From: CAYFUL01 sp964346375
GTDB taxonomy: Bacteria > Bacillota > Clostridia > Tissierellales > Peptoniphilaceae
Length of the DNA stretch: 33,129 bases
NCBI GenBank assembly: GCA_964346375.1
Contig: CAYFUL010000011.1
Location: 1-33,129 of the forward strand
Direction: 5' to 3'
Numbering within the stretch: the stretch's first letter is position 1; every line of letters starts with the position of its first letter. The notes below the pieces were generated by a model, which saw only the letters and a list, made by a program, of their open reading frames with translations, searched no databases and had not been told where the DNA came from. Below, piece by piece: positions 8,170-16,216 of this stretch. The translations under genes and the position numbers were made by a program.

Positions 8170-9102
8170 ATGAGTGATATATTAATGCCTGCAATAATTC
8201 TTGGAATCATGGGAGTAATATTTGGAGTAGGACTTTCCATAGCATCAAGAGTTTTTCATGTAGAAGTAGATGAGAGAGTAGAAAGAGTACTTGGATGTCT
8301 TCCAGGGGCAAACTGTGGAGCCTGTGGATTCCCAGGATGTGCCGGACTAGCAGAGGCAATAGCATCAGGAAAAGCTCCAGTAAATGGATGTGCAATTGGT
8401 GGTAGCGAAACTGCAGAAAAGGTAGCAGAGGTAATGGGAGTAAATGCTGGAGCAGTAGAGAGAAATGTAGCTCTAGTAAAATGCCAAGGAACTTGCGACA
8501 AGGCAAAGAACAAGTACGATTACAATGGACTACTAGACTGTAGATTAATAGCAGACTATCAGCAAGGAGGAAAATCCTGTGCCTACGGATGTGTAGGAGG
8601 GGGAACTTGCGTAAGTGTATGTGAATTTGACGCAATACATATGATAGAAGGCGGCATTGCCTATGTGGACAAGGAAAAATGCGTTGCATGTATGAAATGT
8701 ATAAATATCTGTCCAAAGAAGATAATCGCTCTAGTACCATATGAGCAAAAGACATTTGTAAAATGTAAATCTACAGATCCAGGAAAGGTAGTAAGAGTAA
8801 ACTGTTCAATTGGATGTATAGGATGTGGACTTTGCGAAAAGAACTGTCCAAAGAAATGTATAAAGGTAACAGACAATTTAGCAGAAATCGACTACTCACA
8901 ATGTATAAACTGTGGAATCTGCGCATCAGTTTGTCCTACAAATGCAATATTTGTAGAATATCCTGAAAGAGTAGAAAAAATAAAGGAAGCTGCAAAGAAA
9001 AAGGCAGAAGCTAAAAAGCTAGAAGCAATGAAAGCCGCAGAGGCAAAAAAAGCTGAGCAAGCTGCTAAAGAAGCAGTGCCAGTAGATAAAGAAGAAAATT
9101 AA
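8170..9102 (+). CDS. rnfB: Rnf complex subunit B (ferredoxin-accepting, multi Fe-S)
   Basis: RnfB is the electron entry point from reduced ferredoxin. The 310-aa protein has an N-terminal membrane helix (about 5-27), the Rnf-type cluster with Cys43/49/52/57, then four further [4Fe-4S] sets: 137/141/147/151 (spacing typical of RnfB), 171/174/177/181, 216/219/222/226 and 245/248/251/255. The clostridial multi-ferredoxin form is therefore complete. The last 45 residues are a Lys/Ala/Glu helix, probably an exposed tail. A terminator follows directly, so the operon ends here. Confidence 0.96.
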   Translation: MSDILMPAIILGIMGVIFGVGLSIASRVFHVEVDERVERVLGCLPGANCGACGFPGCAGLAEAIASGKAPVNGCAIGGSETAEKVAEVMGVNAGAVERNVALVKCQGTCDKAKNKYDYNGLLDCRLIADYQQGGKSCAYGCVGGGTCVSVCEFDAIHMIEGGIAYVDKEKCVACMKCINICPKKIIALVPYEQKTFVKCKSTDPGKVVRVNCSIGCIGCGLCEKNCPKKCIKVTDNLAEIDYSQCINCGICASVCPTNAIFVEYPERVEKIKEAAKKKAEAKKLEAMKAAEAKKAEQAAKEAVPVDKEEN

Positions 9103-9103
9103 A

Positions 9104-9129
9104 AGGAAGCCCTTGCGGCTTCTTTTTTT
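9104..9129 (+). terminator. Terminator of the rnf operon
   Basis: GAAGCC (9106-9111) pairs with GGCTTC (9117-9122) around a 5-nt loop, followed by seven T. It starts 2 nt after the rnfB stop. Confidence 0.9.
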
Positions 9130-9174
9130 CGTACATTTTCTAAAACTAAACAACGTACGAATATTATTATATAT

Positions 9175-9340
9175 TCTTTCTAAATCACCGATACCCTCTT
9201 CCCTAGGGTCGGGCGGGGGCTCGACGCAGCCTACCATAGACAATAAATTAGGTAAAATATTTTACTCTACAAATTTCACAACCATGGGTAGGAACGGTCC
9301 CCAATCCGCCCGCAATGTTACCCATCGTATTTTATTGCCT
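9175..9340 (-). repeat. Repeat fragment: two element ends facing each other across a conserved spacer
   Basis: 9206-9236 matches, in reverse orientation, the GTCGGGC/GAGGGCTCGAC-type end of the elements at 17500 and 17717. 9284-9340 matches the left end of the element at 11890, including a downstream CGTATTTTATTGCC. The bases between (9237-9283) are a recognisable reverse-complement relative of the spacer between the two elements at 17668-17716. The block therefore looks like a piece cut from a tandem arrangement. An open frame here (9113-9355) is not a gene. Confidence 0.7.
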
Positions 9341-9380
9341 GCTGAAATTAAATAAACTACTACTTCAACATAAAAAATCC

Positions 9381-9460
9381 CAAAACAAAAGAGAGGCTAA
9401 ACACCTCTCATATGTATAGGGAAGAAAAAAAGATGATTAATTCTAAATAACTTAGAACTT
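9381..9460 (-). ncRNA. Candidate small RNA of about 80 nt
   Basis: On the minus strand a strong promoter (9467-9495) is followed by a short non-coding transcript and an intrinsic terminator. The predicted RNA starts near 9460. It carries an early hairpin TTCTAA-GTTAT-TTAGAA, then a pyrimidine-rich single-stranded stretch, then stem GAGAGG (9391-9396)/CCTCTC (9404-9409) and tail TTTTGTTTTG. It contains no open frame worth translating and runs opposite to the flanking genes. Function and targets are unknown; the call rests on promoter, terminator and spacing only. Confidence 0.55.
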
Positions 9461-9466
9461 GTATTT

Positions 9467-9495
9467 ATTGTACTACCTCTTTTTATTTTTGTCAA
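9467..9495 (-). promoter_or_regulatory. Strong promoter for the candidate small RNA
   Basis: Minus strand: consensus -35 TTGACA (9495-9490), exactly 17 nt, -10 TACAAT (9472-9467). No coding gene lies downstream on this strand before the terminator at 9381-9409. Confidence 0.7.
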
Positions 9496-9612
9496 CGTTT
9501 TCTTTCGTTTTTTGTAAATTTTTATGATTCTCTATTTTAAAGCCTTTCCAAGATATTTTCCAAAGAAAATGGGTATTATTTTAACAAATGATTATATTAT
9601 TTGGAGGTTAAT

Positions 9613-10131
9613 ATGTTAAAGGAAATTATAAAGAAACGTAGGAGTATTAGAAAATATACTGACGAGGCTGTTCCTCGCGACGTACTTGAAGAAATTTGTA
9701 TGTATGCTTTAATGGGACCTAGTTACGCAAACGCAAGACCTGTTCAATTTTTAATCGTTGATGATAAGGAAAAGCTTCTGAAACTTTCTGAAATTGAAAA
9801 ATTTGGATCTGGTTATGTTAAGGACGCGCCTCTCGCTATTATTGTTATGGCTGATACAAGTCTTTCTAAGTATGTCACTGAAGAATGTTCTATCGCTGCT
9901 AGTTATCTTCAACTTATGGCGCAAGACAAGGGCCTTACTACATCTTGGATTAATTTAAGAGAGGGCAATGCTCAAAATGGTAAATCTAAGCAGGAATATG
10001 TTAAGGAGCTTTTTACAATTCCAAATTCCTGGGCAGTGCAATGTATTATTCCTATGGGATATGGTAATGAGAAGGTTCGTCGTCGTGAAGATTTTGACGT
10101 TACTACTAAAATGCATTTCAACGAATTTTAA
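9613..10131 (+). CDS. Nitroreductase-family flavoprotein
   Basis: The 172-aa FMN-dependent oxidoreductase has the N-terminal RRSIRKYTDEAVP phosphate-binding motif, GPSYANARPVQFLIV, and the C-terminal IPMGYGNEKVRRRE typical of short nitroreductase-like proteins that pair as dimers. The physiological substrate is not deducible. ATG 9613 is chosen because GGAGG lies at 9603-9607; the upstream TTG at 9601 falls on that site. It is a single-gene unit with its own terminator. Confidence 0.88.
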   Translation: MLKEIIKKRRSIRKYTDEAVPRDVLEEICMYALMGPSYANARPVQFLIVDDKEKLLKLSEIEKFGSGYVKDAPLAIIVMADTSLSKYVTEECSIAASYLQLMAQDKGLTTSWINLREGNAQNGKSKQEYVKELFTIPNSWAVQCIIPMGYGNEKVRRREDFDVTTKMHFNEF

Positions 10132-10136
10132 AACAC

Positions 10137-10160
10137 AGGGGGTTCTGCCCCCTCTTTTTT
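10137..10160 (+). terminator. Terminator after the nitroreductase
   Basis: Perfect stem AGGGGG (10137-10142)/CCCCCT (10148-10153) with a TTCTG loop, followed by CTTTTTT. Confidence 0.9.
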
Positions 10161-10162
10161 AA

Positions 10163-10171
10163 TGTTATAAT
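10163..10171 (+). promoter_or_regulatory. Extended -10 promoter of murJ
   Basis: TGTTATAAT, the same extended -10 sequence as before rnfC. The start would be near 10178, so the leader is only about a dozen nt and consists mostly of the AAGGAG ribosome site (10180-10185). Confidence 0.6.
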
Positions 10172-10190
10172 ATTTTCCGAAGGAGATTTT

Positions 10191-11699
10191 ATGAAACTGA
10201 CATCTATTTTTTTAATGATTCTTACGATTATTGCTAAGTTCTTTGGACTTTTTAGAGAGAAGGCTCTTGCCCATTTCTTTGGTATTGGCGCAATGAGCGA
10301 TATTTTTTTAGTCGCTTTTTCCCTTCCTCTTATCTTTTCTAACGTACTTACTGGCGCTATTGCAAATTCCTTTATCCCTGTTTTTAATAAGGCTAATGAG
10401 GACAAGGGAGAGGATACTGCTAATGGCTTTATGTCTAGCGCTATTAATTATATCGGCATATTTTCTGCTATTCTATCCCTACTTCTTATTATTTTTGCAA
10501 GGCCTTTAGTTAAATTAATGGCTATGGGTTTTGTTGAGGAGAGTTTTGAGACGGCAGTTTACTTTACTCGCCTTGCCATGGTAAGCGTATTTTTTACTAG
10601 CGTATTTTCAGTTTTTAAGGCTTATTTACAAATTAAGAGGAACTTCTTTATTTCCGTTTCCCATAGTATTTTAATGAACCTTATTTTAATTTTTGGACTT
10701 TACTATGGAAATAAAACTGGCAATAGGAATATTATTGGTGTATTTATTCCACTTTCTTTTATTTTGCAGTACATTATCTTTCTGCCATTTATTAAGAAAA
10801 ATGGATTTACCTACTCTCCAAAAATTGAGAAGAATGAGTATTTAAACCAGGCGATAAATTCCGTTGTGCCTATTATTATTTCATCATCTGTAATTGAACT
10901 TAACTTCCTTGTTAGTAAATCTGTTGCCAGTGTACTATTTTCTGGGGCTATTTCTGCTCTTAACTATGCTTACAAGTTACAGAGTTTTATTACTGGAATA
11001 ATTTTAACTGCGATTATTACAGTTGTATATCCACAAATGGCAAAATCCGGCGCAGAGGGAGATATGGAAGGTCTTGATAAGACTACGAGGGATGCTCTAT
11101 CCATGCTTAGCGTTTTAATTATCCCTGCTGCAATTGGGCTTTTTGTCCTAGCAAAGCCTATTGTAAGTCTATTATTTTTAGGTGGAGAGTTTACCCTTTC
11201 AGACGTAGATATTACTGCAAATGTACTAAGATTTTATGCCCTTGCCACAGTTGGAATTTCTGCAAGAGAGGTTTTATCTCGAGTATTTTATACGGTAAAC
11301 GAAAATAAAACTCCGTTAATAAATTCTGTTGAAATGGTAGTTATAAATCTTGTGTTATCCATTGTCTTATCTAGGTTTATGGGAATTGAGGGACTAGGAC
11401 TTGCAACGGGAATTTCATTTATACTTGGGGCAGTTAGTATTTATTTTAAATGCAGAAAAAATATTACCAAGGTTTTTAACAGATCATTTTTGGTAAATTT
11501 TTTAAAGATATTAATTTGTGCAATAGTAATGGGAATTGTTGCCCTTGTAGTATATGGGTTTTTAAGTCCAATTGGATCGAATAAGGCACTAATAGTTTCA
11601 ATTTTCGTCGCAGGATTATTATACCTTGGTTTGATTTTTATTGTGAAAGTTGATGAGGTAGAGGAGTTTAAAGTTATAATTAAGAGGTTTAGAAAGTAA
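10191..11699 (+). CDS. murJ: Lipid II flippase MurJ (MviN family)
   Basis: The 502-aa polytopic membrane protein of the MOP superfamily moves lipid-linked peptidoglycan precursor across the membrane. It has the expected N-terminal FGLFREKALAHFFGIGAMSDIFLVAFSLP (conserved RE and AxxFG), FIPVF after the second helix, and around 14 hydrophobic segments spread over the full length. Its length suits the family. It stands alone between a terminator and a repeat block. I prefer MurJ over a polysaccharide flippase because of the N-terminal motif. Confidence 0.92.
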   Translation: MKLTSIFLMILTIIAKFFGLFREKALAHFFGIGAMSDIFLVAFSLPLIFSNVLTGAIANSFIPVFNKANEDKGEDTANGFMSSAINYIGIFSAILSLLLIIFARPLVKLMAMGFVEESFETAVYFTRLAMVSVFFTSVFSVFKAYLQIKRNFFISVSHSILMNLILIFGLYYGNKTGNRNIIGVFIPLSFILQYIIFLPFIKKNGFTYSPKIEKNEYLNQAINSVVPIIISSSVIELNFLVSKSVASVLFSGAISALNYAYKLQSFITGIILTAIITVVYPQMAKSGAEGDMEGLDKTTRDALSMLSVLIIPAAIGLFVLAKPIVSLLFLGGEFTLSDVDITANVLRFYALATVGISAREVLSRVFYTVNENKTPLINSVEMVVINLVLSIVLSRFMGIEGLGLATGISFILGAVSIYFKCRKNITKVFNRSFLVNFLKILICAIVMGIVALVVYGFLSPIGSNKALIVSIFVAGLLYLGLIFIVKVDEVEEFKVIIKRFRK

Positions 11700-11708
11700 G
11701 TTACAAAT

Positions 11709-11730
11709 GTGGTAGGGAGTTGTCCTACCA
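11709..11730 (+). repeat. Miniature hairpin made of the repeat-family ends
   Basis: TGGTAGG and CCTACCA, the terminal inverted repeat of the larger elements, are separated here by only 7 nt. It lies 10 nt after the murJ stop. It may be an internal-deletion relic of an element. It has no T-tract, so it is not a convincing terminator. Confidence 0.5.
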
Positions 11731-11769
11731 TTGGCTGTAAAGACAAAGCATATTTTTTGTAACATATTG

Positions 11770-11866
11770 TAGGGGCGACGTACCGAGCCACCCGTTTCAA
11801 TATGTCCGTGTTTTATTGTGTATGTATCAAATTGCATCACATTTCAAAATCAGCGGTACATTGAAC
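11770..11866 (+). repeat. Truncated repeat element (left half)
   Basis: AGGGGCG at 11771, GAGCCACCCG, then TTTCAATATGTCCGTGTTTTATTG closely parallels the left half of the complete element at 11890. It breaks off before the far GC-rich end; GGTACATTGAAC at 11855-11866 is also found in the element near 32085. The complete element starts 23 nt later in the same orientation. Confidence 0.65.
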
Positions 11867-11889
11867 AAACCAAAACTGTTTCACAATCT

Positions 11890-12061
11890 ATGGTAGGGGC
11901 GGCAGGTCCCGAGCCGCCCGTTTCAATGTGTCCGTGTTTTATTGCCAACCAGTTCCACAATACCAATGATATTACACTGTATCTTTTTAAATACAAATTT
12001 ATCCCACAATTACAACGCTTTCCCTCCCTCGGGTCGGGCGAGGACGCCCGACCCCTACCAT
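11890..12061 (+). repeat. Complete repeat element, 172 bp, perfect 10-bp inverted ends
   Basis: The ends are ATGGTAGGGG (11890-11899) and CCCCTACCAT (12052-12061), perfect inverses. Just inside each end is a GC-rich hairpin: GGGCGGC/GCCGCCC (11897-11919) on the left and a perfect 10-bp stem GGGTCGGGCG/CGCCCGACCC (12031-12054) on the right. The AT-rich core carries CCACAATACCAATGATATTAC, which recurs inverted in the copies at 17717 and, more divergently, 32042. The size and structure are those of a non-autonomous MITE-like or mosaic intergenic repeat. No coding capacity. Confidence 0.8.
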
Positions 12062-12238
12062 GGTTCGTAATCTTATAAAACTTTTAATACTTCGACTTTT
12101 ATAACCTACGGCAACGTTCTGTATGTTGTATTATTAAATATGTATTCCCCGATACTGTTATATTCTCTAACACTTTTGTTTAATATTTTACAGACAAATT
12201 CTTTTTACTATATTACAATTAATATAAGAAGTGAGGTA

Positions 12239-13222
12239 ATGAGAATTTTAATTTATGGGTGTGGGGTTGTGGGTTCTAATATCGCCTATGAGTTGTTGAA
12301 AAATGACCCCAATGCCGATTTAACTGTTTTGGCGCGAGGCGAGCGTGCTGTAGATATTGCAGATGGTATTTCAATTTTGCATTTAATAGATGGTAGTAGG
12401 AGTTGTTCTAAGGTTAAGATTATTGACTCTCTTTCTCCCGATGATTTTTACGATATTATTTTTGTGGCACTTAGGTATGATCAAATTAAGGCTGAACTTC
12501 CATTTATATTTAACAATTATTCTAAAAGAGTTGTATTTTTTGGGGCTAATCCCCATGCCTATTCTATGAGTAGGGAATTTTCTATTAAATCTAAATCCAA
12601 TGCCGATATTTTCTTCGGATTTTTCCATATTGCCGGAAGAATTGTAGGAGGCGTAGTTGAATCCCTTGGTACTTTTTCCCCGACTTTTCATATTGGTACT
12701 GCTAAGGAGAAGGATAGCAACGCTAAAAATTCTATGCTAGAGCTATTTAACTCTCTTTTTGTAAATCCTAACCTTAAATGGTTTGATAATATGTACGGCT
12801 ATTTAAAGACTAGGATTGCCATTATCGTTCCTATTTTATATCTTACATATATTGGTAATTATTCCATTGAAAAGGCGATTGATGATGAGAACCTTGTTTC
12901 TAATGCTATGGGTGCTATTAGAGAGGGAATTTCTGCCATTGATGCTCTTGGATATGCAATAGTTCCTAGTGATGTTATTTCTAGAGTTCAAAATGACAAA
13001 CTTTTAAGGGCTTATATTTTAAATGTGGGTAAAACCTCCCTTGGTAAACTAACCGTAGAAAATTATGCTAGAAGCCCCCATAATGAAATGGCAATTTTGG
13101 AAACTGAACTTCAGAAGTGGATTTTAAAGAGTCAAATTAAAACTCCTCATTTTAATTACCTTCTTTTAAAACTTGCTATTAACTATAATCCTGATGGGGG
13201 GAAAACATTAACACTATATTAA
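12239..13222 (+). CDS. Ketopantoate reductase-like NAD(P)-binding protein
   Basis: The 327-aa Rossmann-fold oxidoreductase begins MRILIYGCGVVGSNIAYEL, the GxGxxG dinucleotide motif of the PanE/ApbA superfamily, followed by LARGERA where family members recognise the cofactor phosphate. The C-terminal half is helical. It is a divergent member and need not act on ketopantoate; no pantothenate genes are adjacent. I start at ATG 12239 with GTGAGG 3 nt upstream. The longer frame from 12140 would add 33 mostly hydrophobic residues across the likely promoter. Confidence 0.7.
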   Translation: MRILIYGCGVVGSNIAYELLKNDPNADLTVLARGERAVDIADGISILHLIDGSRSCSKVKIIDSLSPDDFYDIIFVALRYDQIKAELPFIFNNYSKRVVFFGANPHAYSMSREFSIKSKSNADIFFGFFHIAGRIVGGVVESLGTFSPTFHIGTAKEKDSNAKNSMLELFNSLFVNPNLKWFDNMYGYLKTRIAIIVPILYLTYIGNYSIEKAIDDENLVSNAMGAIREGISAIDALGYAIVPSDVISRVQNDKLLRAYILNVGKTSLGKLTVENYARSPHNEMAILETELQKWILKSQIKTPHFNYLLLKLAINYNPDGGKTLTLY

Positions 13223-13242
13223 TTCTAAAATATTTTGTATCT

Positions 13243-13268
13243 AAAGGGCATTTGATTAAATGCTTTTG
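13243..13268 (+). terminator. Probable terminator after the reductase gene
   Basis: Stem GCATTT (13248-13253)/AAATGC (13258-13263), 4-nt loop, then TTTTG. It is AT-rich and of moderate strength. The rest of 13223-13404 is AT-rich with nothing else I can support. Confidence 0.5.
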
Positions 13269-13404
13269 TAGTTTAATTATTCAAGCGGTTTTTGTTTTTT
13301 GATTTCGTTTCTGGATTTTTTTAGTGAAACGTTTAATTTTTTTCGGTGTTAAAGATTTTAGATTTAAATTATTAGAAAATTATTTCCGTTTTTTGTAAAA
13401 GCAT

Positions 13405-13432
13405 TTGTATTTTATATTATTAGAGTTATAAT
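13405..13432 (+). promoter_or_regulatory. Promoter of the ATPase-korDABC operon
   Basis: -35 TTGTAT (13405-13410), 16-nt spacer, -10 TATAAT (13427-13432). The predicted start is near 13439, about 39 nt before the first gene. Confidence 0.65.
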
Positions 13433-13477
13433 ATTATTAGAAAGCAATGAAAGTGTTTTCTAGGGAAAGGAGAGGGA

Positions 13478-14164
13478 ATGAAAGATAGCGATAAGAGAAT
13501 TAAACTTATTACAGGTCACTTTGGTAGTGGAAAAACTGAATTTTCCATTAACTATGCTGTGTTCTTAAAGAAATTATATAGTAAGGTTGCAGTTGTGGAC
13601 CTGGATATTATCAACACCTACTTTAGGGTTAGGGAGAAGATGGATTTTCTTGAATCCCTAGGTATTGAATCTTTTTCATCATCCCTTGCCAAGGGCAATT
13701 CACTTGATTTACCGGCTCTTGATCCGGCGATTTTAAAGCCTTTGGAAAATAAGGAATACAAAGTAGTTGTAGATATGGGAGGTAATCCTAAGGGGGCTCT
13801 TCCTCTTGGTAGGTATAGAGATGTTTTAGACCCTAATGATTACGATAACTACTTTGTTATTAATAGGAACAGGCCTGAAACCAGTACGGTTTCTGGAGTT
13901 GTTGATTTTATTCACGACACTGAGTCCTACTCTCAAACTAGAGTTACAGGACTTATTAATACTACTCATATGCTAAAAAATACTACTAAAGAGGATCTTC
14001 TATTTGGTCAGGAATTAGTTGAGGAGGTCAGTCAAAAATTAAATCTGCCAATTATTTACATTGCTGCAAAAAGTAGTGTGGCAGAGGAGTTAATGGAAAT
14101 TGACTCAATAAAAGATAAAGTATTTCCTTTGGAACTTTACTTTAGAGACAATTGGATGGTATAA
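13478..14164 (+). CDS. P-loop ATPase (MinD/CobQ-like) of the kor operon
   Basis: The 228-aa cytoplasmic protein has Walker A GHFGSGKT (13-20) and a Walker-B-like VVVDMGGNPKG. It resembles the MinD/ParA/CobQ SIMIBI class, but the Walker A lacks the signature second lysine of ParA/MinD. It heads the operon 12 nt before korD, with GGAAAGGAGAGGG as ribosome site. I infer an accessory role, possibly Fe-S cluster or complex assembly, or a regulator of the oxidoreductase. No function is demonstrated by the sequence. Confidence 0.7.
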   Translation: MKDSDKRIKLITGHFGSGKTEFSINYAVFLKKLYSKVAVVDLDIINTYFRVREKMDFLESLGIESFSSSLAKGNSLDLPALDPAILKPLENKEYKVVVDMGGNPKGALPLGRYRDVLDPNDYDNYFVINRNRPETSTVSGVVDFIHDTESYSQTRVTGLINTTHMLKNTTKEDLLFGQELVEEVSQKLNLPIIYIAAKSSVAEELMEIDSIKDKVFPLELYFRDNWMV

Positions 14165-14176
14165 GGGGGTCAAAAA

Positions 14177-14410
14177 ATGGCAAAAGGACAAGTTGTTTTT
14201 GAACAAGCGAGATGTAAAGGTTGCGGACTATGTGTGGCTGTATGTCCTAAATCATTAATTGAAATTGATTTATCTAACATTAATGTTAAGGGATATAGCC
14301 CTGCATACGCTGCTAGACCTGAAGACTGTATTGCGTGTGGAAACTGTGCAATTACTTGCCCAGATTCAGTAATATCAGTTTACAGACTAAAGGAGGTAGC
14401 AAATGACTAA
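14177..14410 (+). CDS. korD: 2-oxoacid:ferredoxin oxidoreductase, delta (ferredoxin) subunit
   Basis: The 77-aa bacterial-type 2[4Fe-4S] ferredoxin subunit has cysteines 13/16/19/23 and 51/54/57/61, each set followed by proline. It carries electrons from the catalytic core to free ferredoxin. Its stop lies 8 nt inside korA, with AAAGGAGG before that start, so delta and alpha are coupled. The name kor (2-oxoglutarate) is for convenience; vor (branched-chain) is equally possible. Confidence 0.92.
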   Translation: MAKGQVVFEQARCKGCGLCVAVCPKSLIEIDLSNINVKGYSPAYAARPEDCIACGNCAITCPDSVISVYRLKEVAND

Positions 14411-15464
14411 GGTACTTATGAAGGGTAATGAGGCTGTTGGTGCAGCTGCTATTGCAGCAGACTGTAAACATTTTTTTGGTTATCCGATAACTCCACAAAG
14501 TGAGGTTTCAGAGTATTTAGCTAGAGAACTTCCTAAAATTGGCGGATGCTTTTTACAAGCTGAATCTGAAATTGCAGCTATTAACATGATCTATGGTTGT
14601 GCTGGTACTGGTACAAGATGTATGACTTCATCATCTTCTCCTGGAATTGCTCTTAAACAAGAGGGGATCTCTTACTTAGCTGGTGCAGAACTTCCATGTG
14701 TTATTGTTGATATGATGAGAGGTGGCCCTGGTCTTGGTTCTATCCAACCTTCTCAAACTGATTACTTTATCGCAACTCGTGGCGGTGGTAATGGGGACTA
14801 TAGAACTATAGCTTTTGCTCCTGCATCTATTCAAGAAATGGTTGATTTAATTCAACTTGGATTCGACCTTGCTGATATTTACAGAAATCCTGTAATGGTA
14901 GTTGGGGACGGTATGATTGGACAGATGATGGAACCTGTAGAATTTGGTAACCATGAAAAAATGGAACTTCCTGAAAAGGATTGGGCTGCTACTGGTAGAG
15001 GCAAAAGAGCACATAATAATATTATTAACTCACTTTACTTATCTGCCGATGAACTTGAAGCACATAATAAACACTTAATTGAAAAATATAAAACTATTAC
15101 TGAAAATGAAATTAGAGTTGAAGAAATTGGTCTTGAAGGAGAATTAGATCTAGTATTCTCTGCTTATGGAACTACTTCAAGAATTTGTAAATCAGCTATG
15201 GAAATTCTAAAAGAGGAAGGTTACAAGGTAGGTATGATTAGACCTATTACTATTTGGCCATATCCTTATGATTCATTTAAGAAGATTTCAGAAAACTGCA
15301 AGGACGTACTTGTAGTTGAAATGAACCAAGGTCAAATGACTGATGATGTTAAAATTGCAGTTGAAGGTAGACAAAAAGTTCACTTCTATGGAAGACAAGG
15401 CGGTATTATTCCTTCTTCTGAAGAAATCGCAGATGCGGCTAGAGCTATTTTGGAGGCGAGATAA
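14403..15464 (+). CDS. korA: 2-oxoacid:ferredoxin oxidoreductase, alpha subunit (KorA/VorB type)
   Basis: The 353-aa alpha chain contains the pyrimidine-binding and transketolase-like C-terminal domains. Recognisable stretches are GNEAVGAAAIAADCKHFFGYPITPQSE at the N-terminus, the AESEIAAINMIYGCAGTG pattern and MTSSSSPGIALKQEG. With beta it binds thiamine diphosphate and oxidatively decarboxylates a 2-oxoacid to acyl-CoA. Four separate subunits (D-A-B-C) point to the KGOR/VOR group, not pyruvate synthase fused in one chain. The exact substrate cannot be fixed by eye. Proline codons are mostly CCT (11 of 15), unlike the downstream subunits. Confidence 0.93.
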   Translation: MTKVLMKGNEAVGAAAIAADCKHFFGYPITPQSEVSEYLARELPKIGGCFLQAESEIAAINMIYGCAGTGTRCMTSSSSPGIALKQEGISYLAGAELPCVIVDMMRGGPGLGSIQPSQTDYFIATRGGGNGDYRTIAFAPASIQEMVDLIQLGFDLADIYRNPVMVVGDGMIGQMMEPVEFGNHEKMELPEKDWAATGRGKRAHNNIINSLYLSADELEAHNKHLIEKYKTITENEIRVEEIGLEGELDLVFSAYGTTSRICKSAMEILKEEGYKVGMIRPITIWPYPYDSFKKISENCKDVLVVEMNQGQMTDDVKIAVEGRQKVHFYGRQGGIIPSSEEIADAARAILEAR

Positions 15465-16216
15465 TGAGCGTAGAAACTAAAGATATTGTATATGAAAAAA
15501 GCGTTGGTTTAACTGAAATGGAGACCCACTACTGTCCGGGTTGTACACATGGTGTTATTCATAAATTAGTTGCAGAAGCTCTTGTAGAATTAAATTTAGT
15601 AGAAGATGCTATTGGAATAGCTCCAGTAGGATGTTCAGTACTAGCATATAAGTATTTTAACTGCGATATGTATGAAGCTGCCCATGGTAGAGCTCCAGCA
15701 GTAGCAACGGGAATTAAGAGAAGCCTTCCAGATAAATTTGTATTCACATACCAAGGAGATGGAGACTTAGCTTCAATAGGTACTGCAGAAATCGTTCAAG
15801 CAGCACATAGAGGAGAAAAAATCTCTACAATCTTTGTAAATAACAGTATATATGGTATGACAGGTGGACAAATGGCTCCAACAACCTTAGTAGGACAAGT
15901 TGCAACAACTGCACCATATGGAAGAGATGAAGCATGGTCAGGTCAACCAATTAGAATTAGCGAAATGCTAGCAACAATAAATGGAGCAAAATTTGTAGAG
16001 CGTGTATCAGTAGATACTCCAGCAAATATTAGAAAAGCAAAAAAAGCTATAAAAGAGTGTTTCCAACTACAATTAGATGGAAAAGGATTTGGTATAGTAG
16101 AAGTTCTTTCAACTTGTCCAACTAACTGGGGACTACCTCCAGTAGATGCACTTCAATGGTTAAGAGATAATATGATTCCTTACTATCCATTAGGTAATTT
16201 TAGGAGGGGTGAATGA
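15464..16216 (+). CDS. korB: 2-oxoacid:ferredoxin oxidoreductase, beta (TPP-binding) subunit
   Basis: The 250-aa beta chain has the Fe-S-proximal CPGC motif (Cys24/Cys27), the thiamine diphosphate motif GDGD (98-101) through the paired Asn126-Asn127, and YGMTGGQMAPTT. It overlaps the korA stop by one base (TAATG) and the korC start by four, so all subunits are translated in coupled fashion. Proline codons here are 10 CCA, 2 CCT and 1 CCG, intermediate between korA and korC. Confidence 0.94.
   Translation: MSVETKDIVYEKSVGLTEMETHYCPGCTHGVIHKLVAEALVELNLVEDAIGIAPVGCSVLAYKYFNCDMYEAAHGRAPAVATGIKRSLPDKFVFTYQGDGDLASIGTAEIVQAAHRGEKISTIFVNNSIYGMTGGQMAPTTLVGQVATTAPYGRDEAWSGQPIRISEMLATINGAKFVERVSVDTPANIRKAKKAIKECFQLQLDGKGFGIVEVLSTCPTNWGLPPVDALQWLRDNMIPYYPLGNFRRGE

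Noticed and set aside
12140..12238. N-terminal extension (33 aa, hydrophobic) of the ketopantoate-reductase-like protein
   Set aside because: The GxGxxG motif should be at the very N-terminus, GTGAGG precedes ATG 12239, and the extension lies in AT-rich promoter-like DNA.
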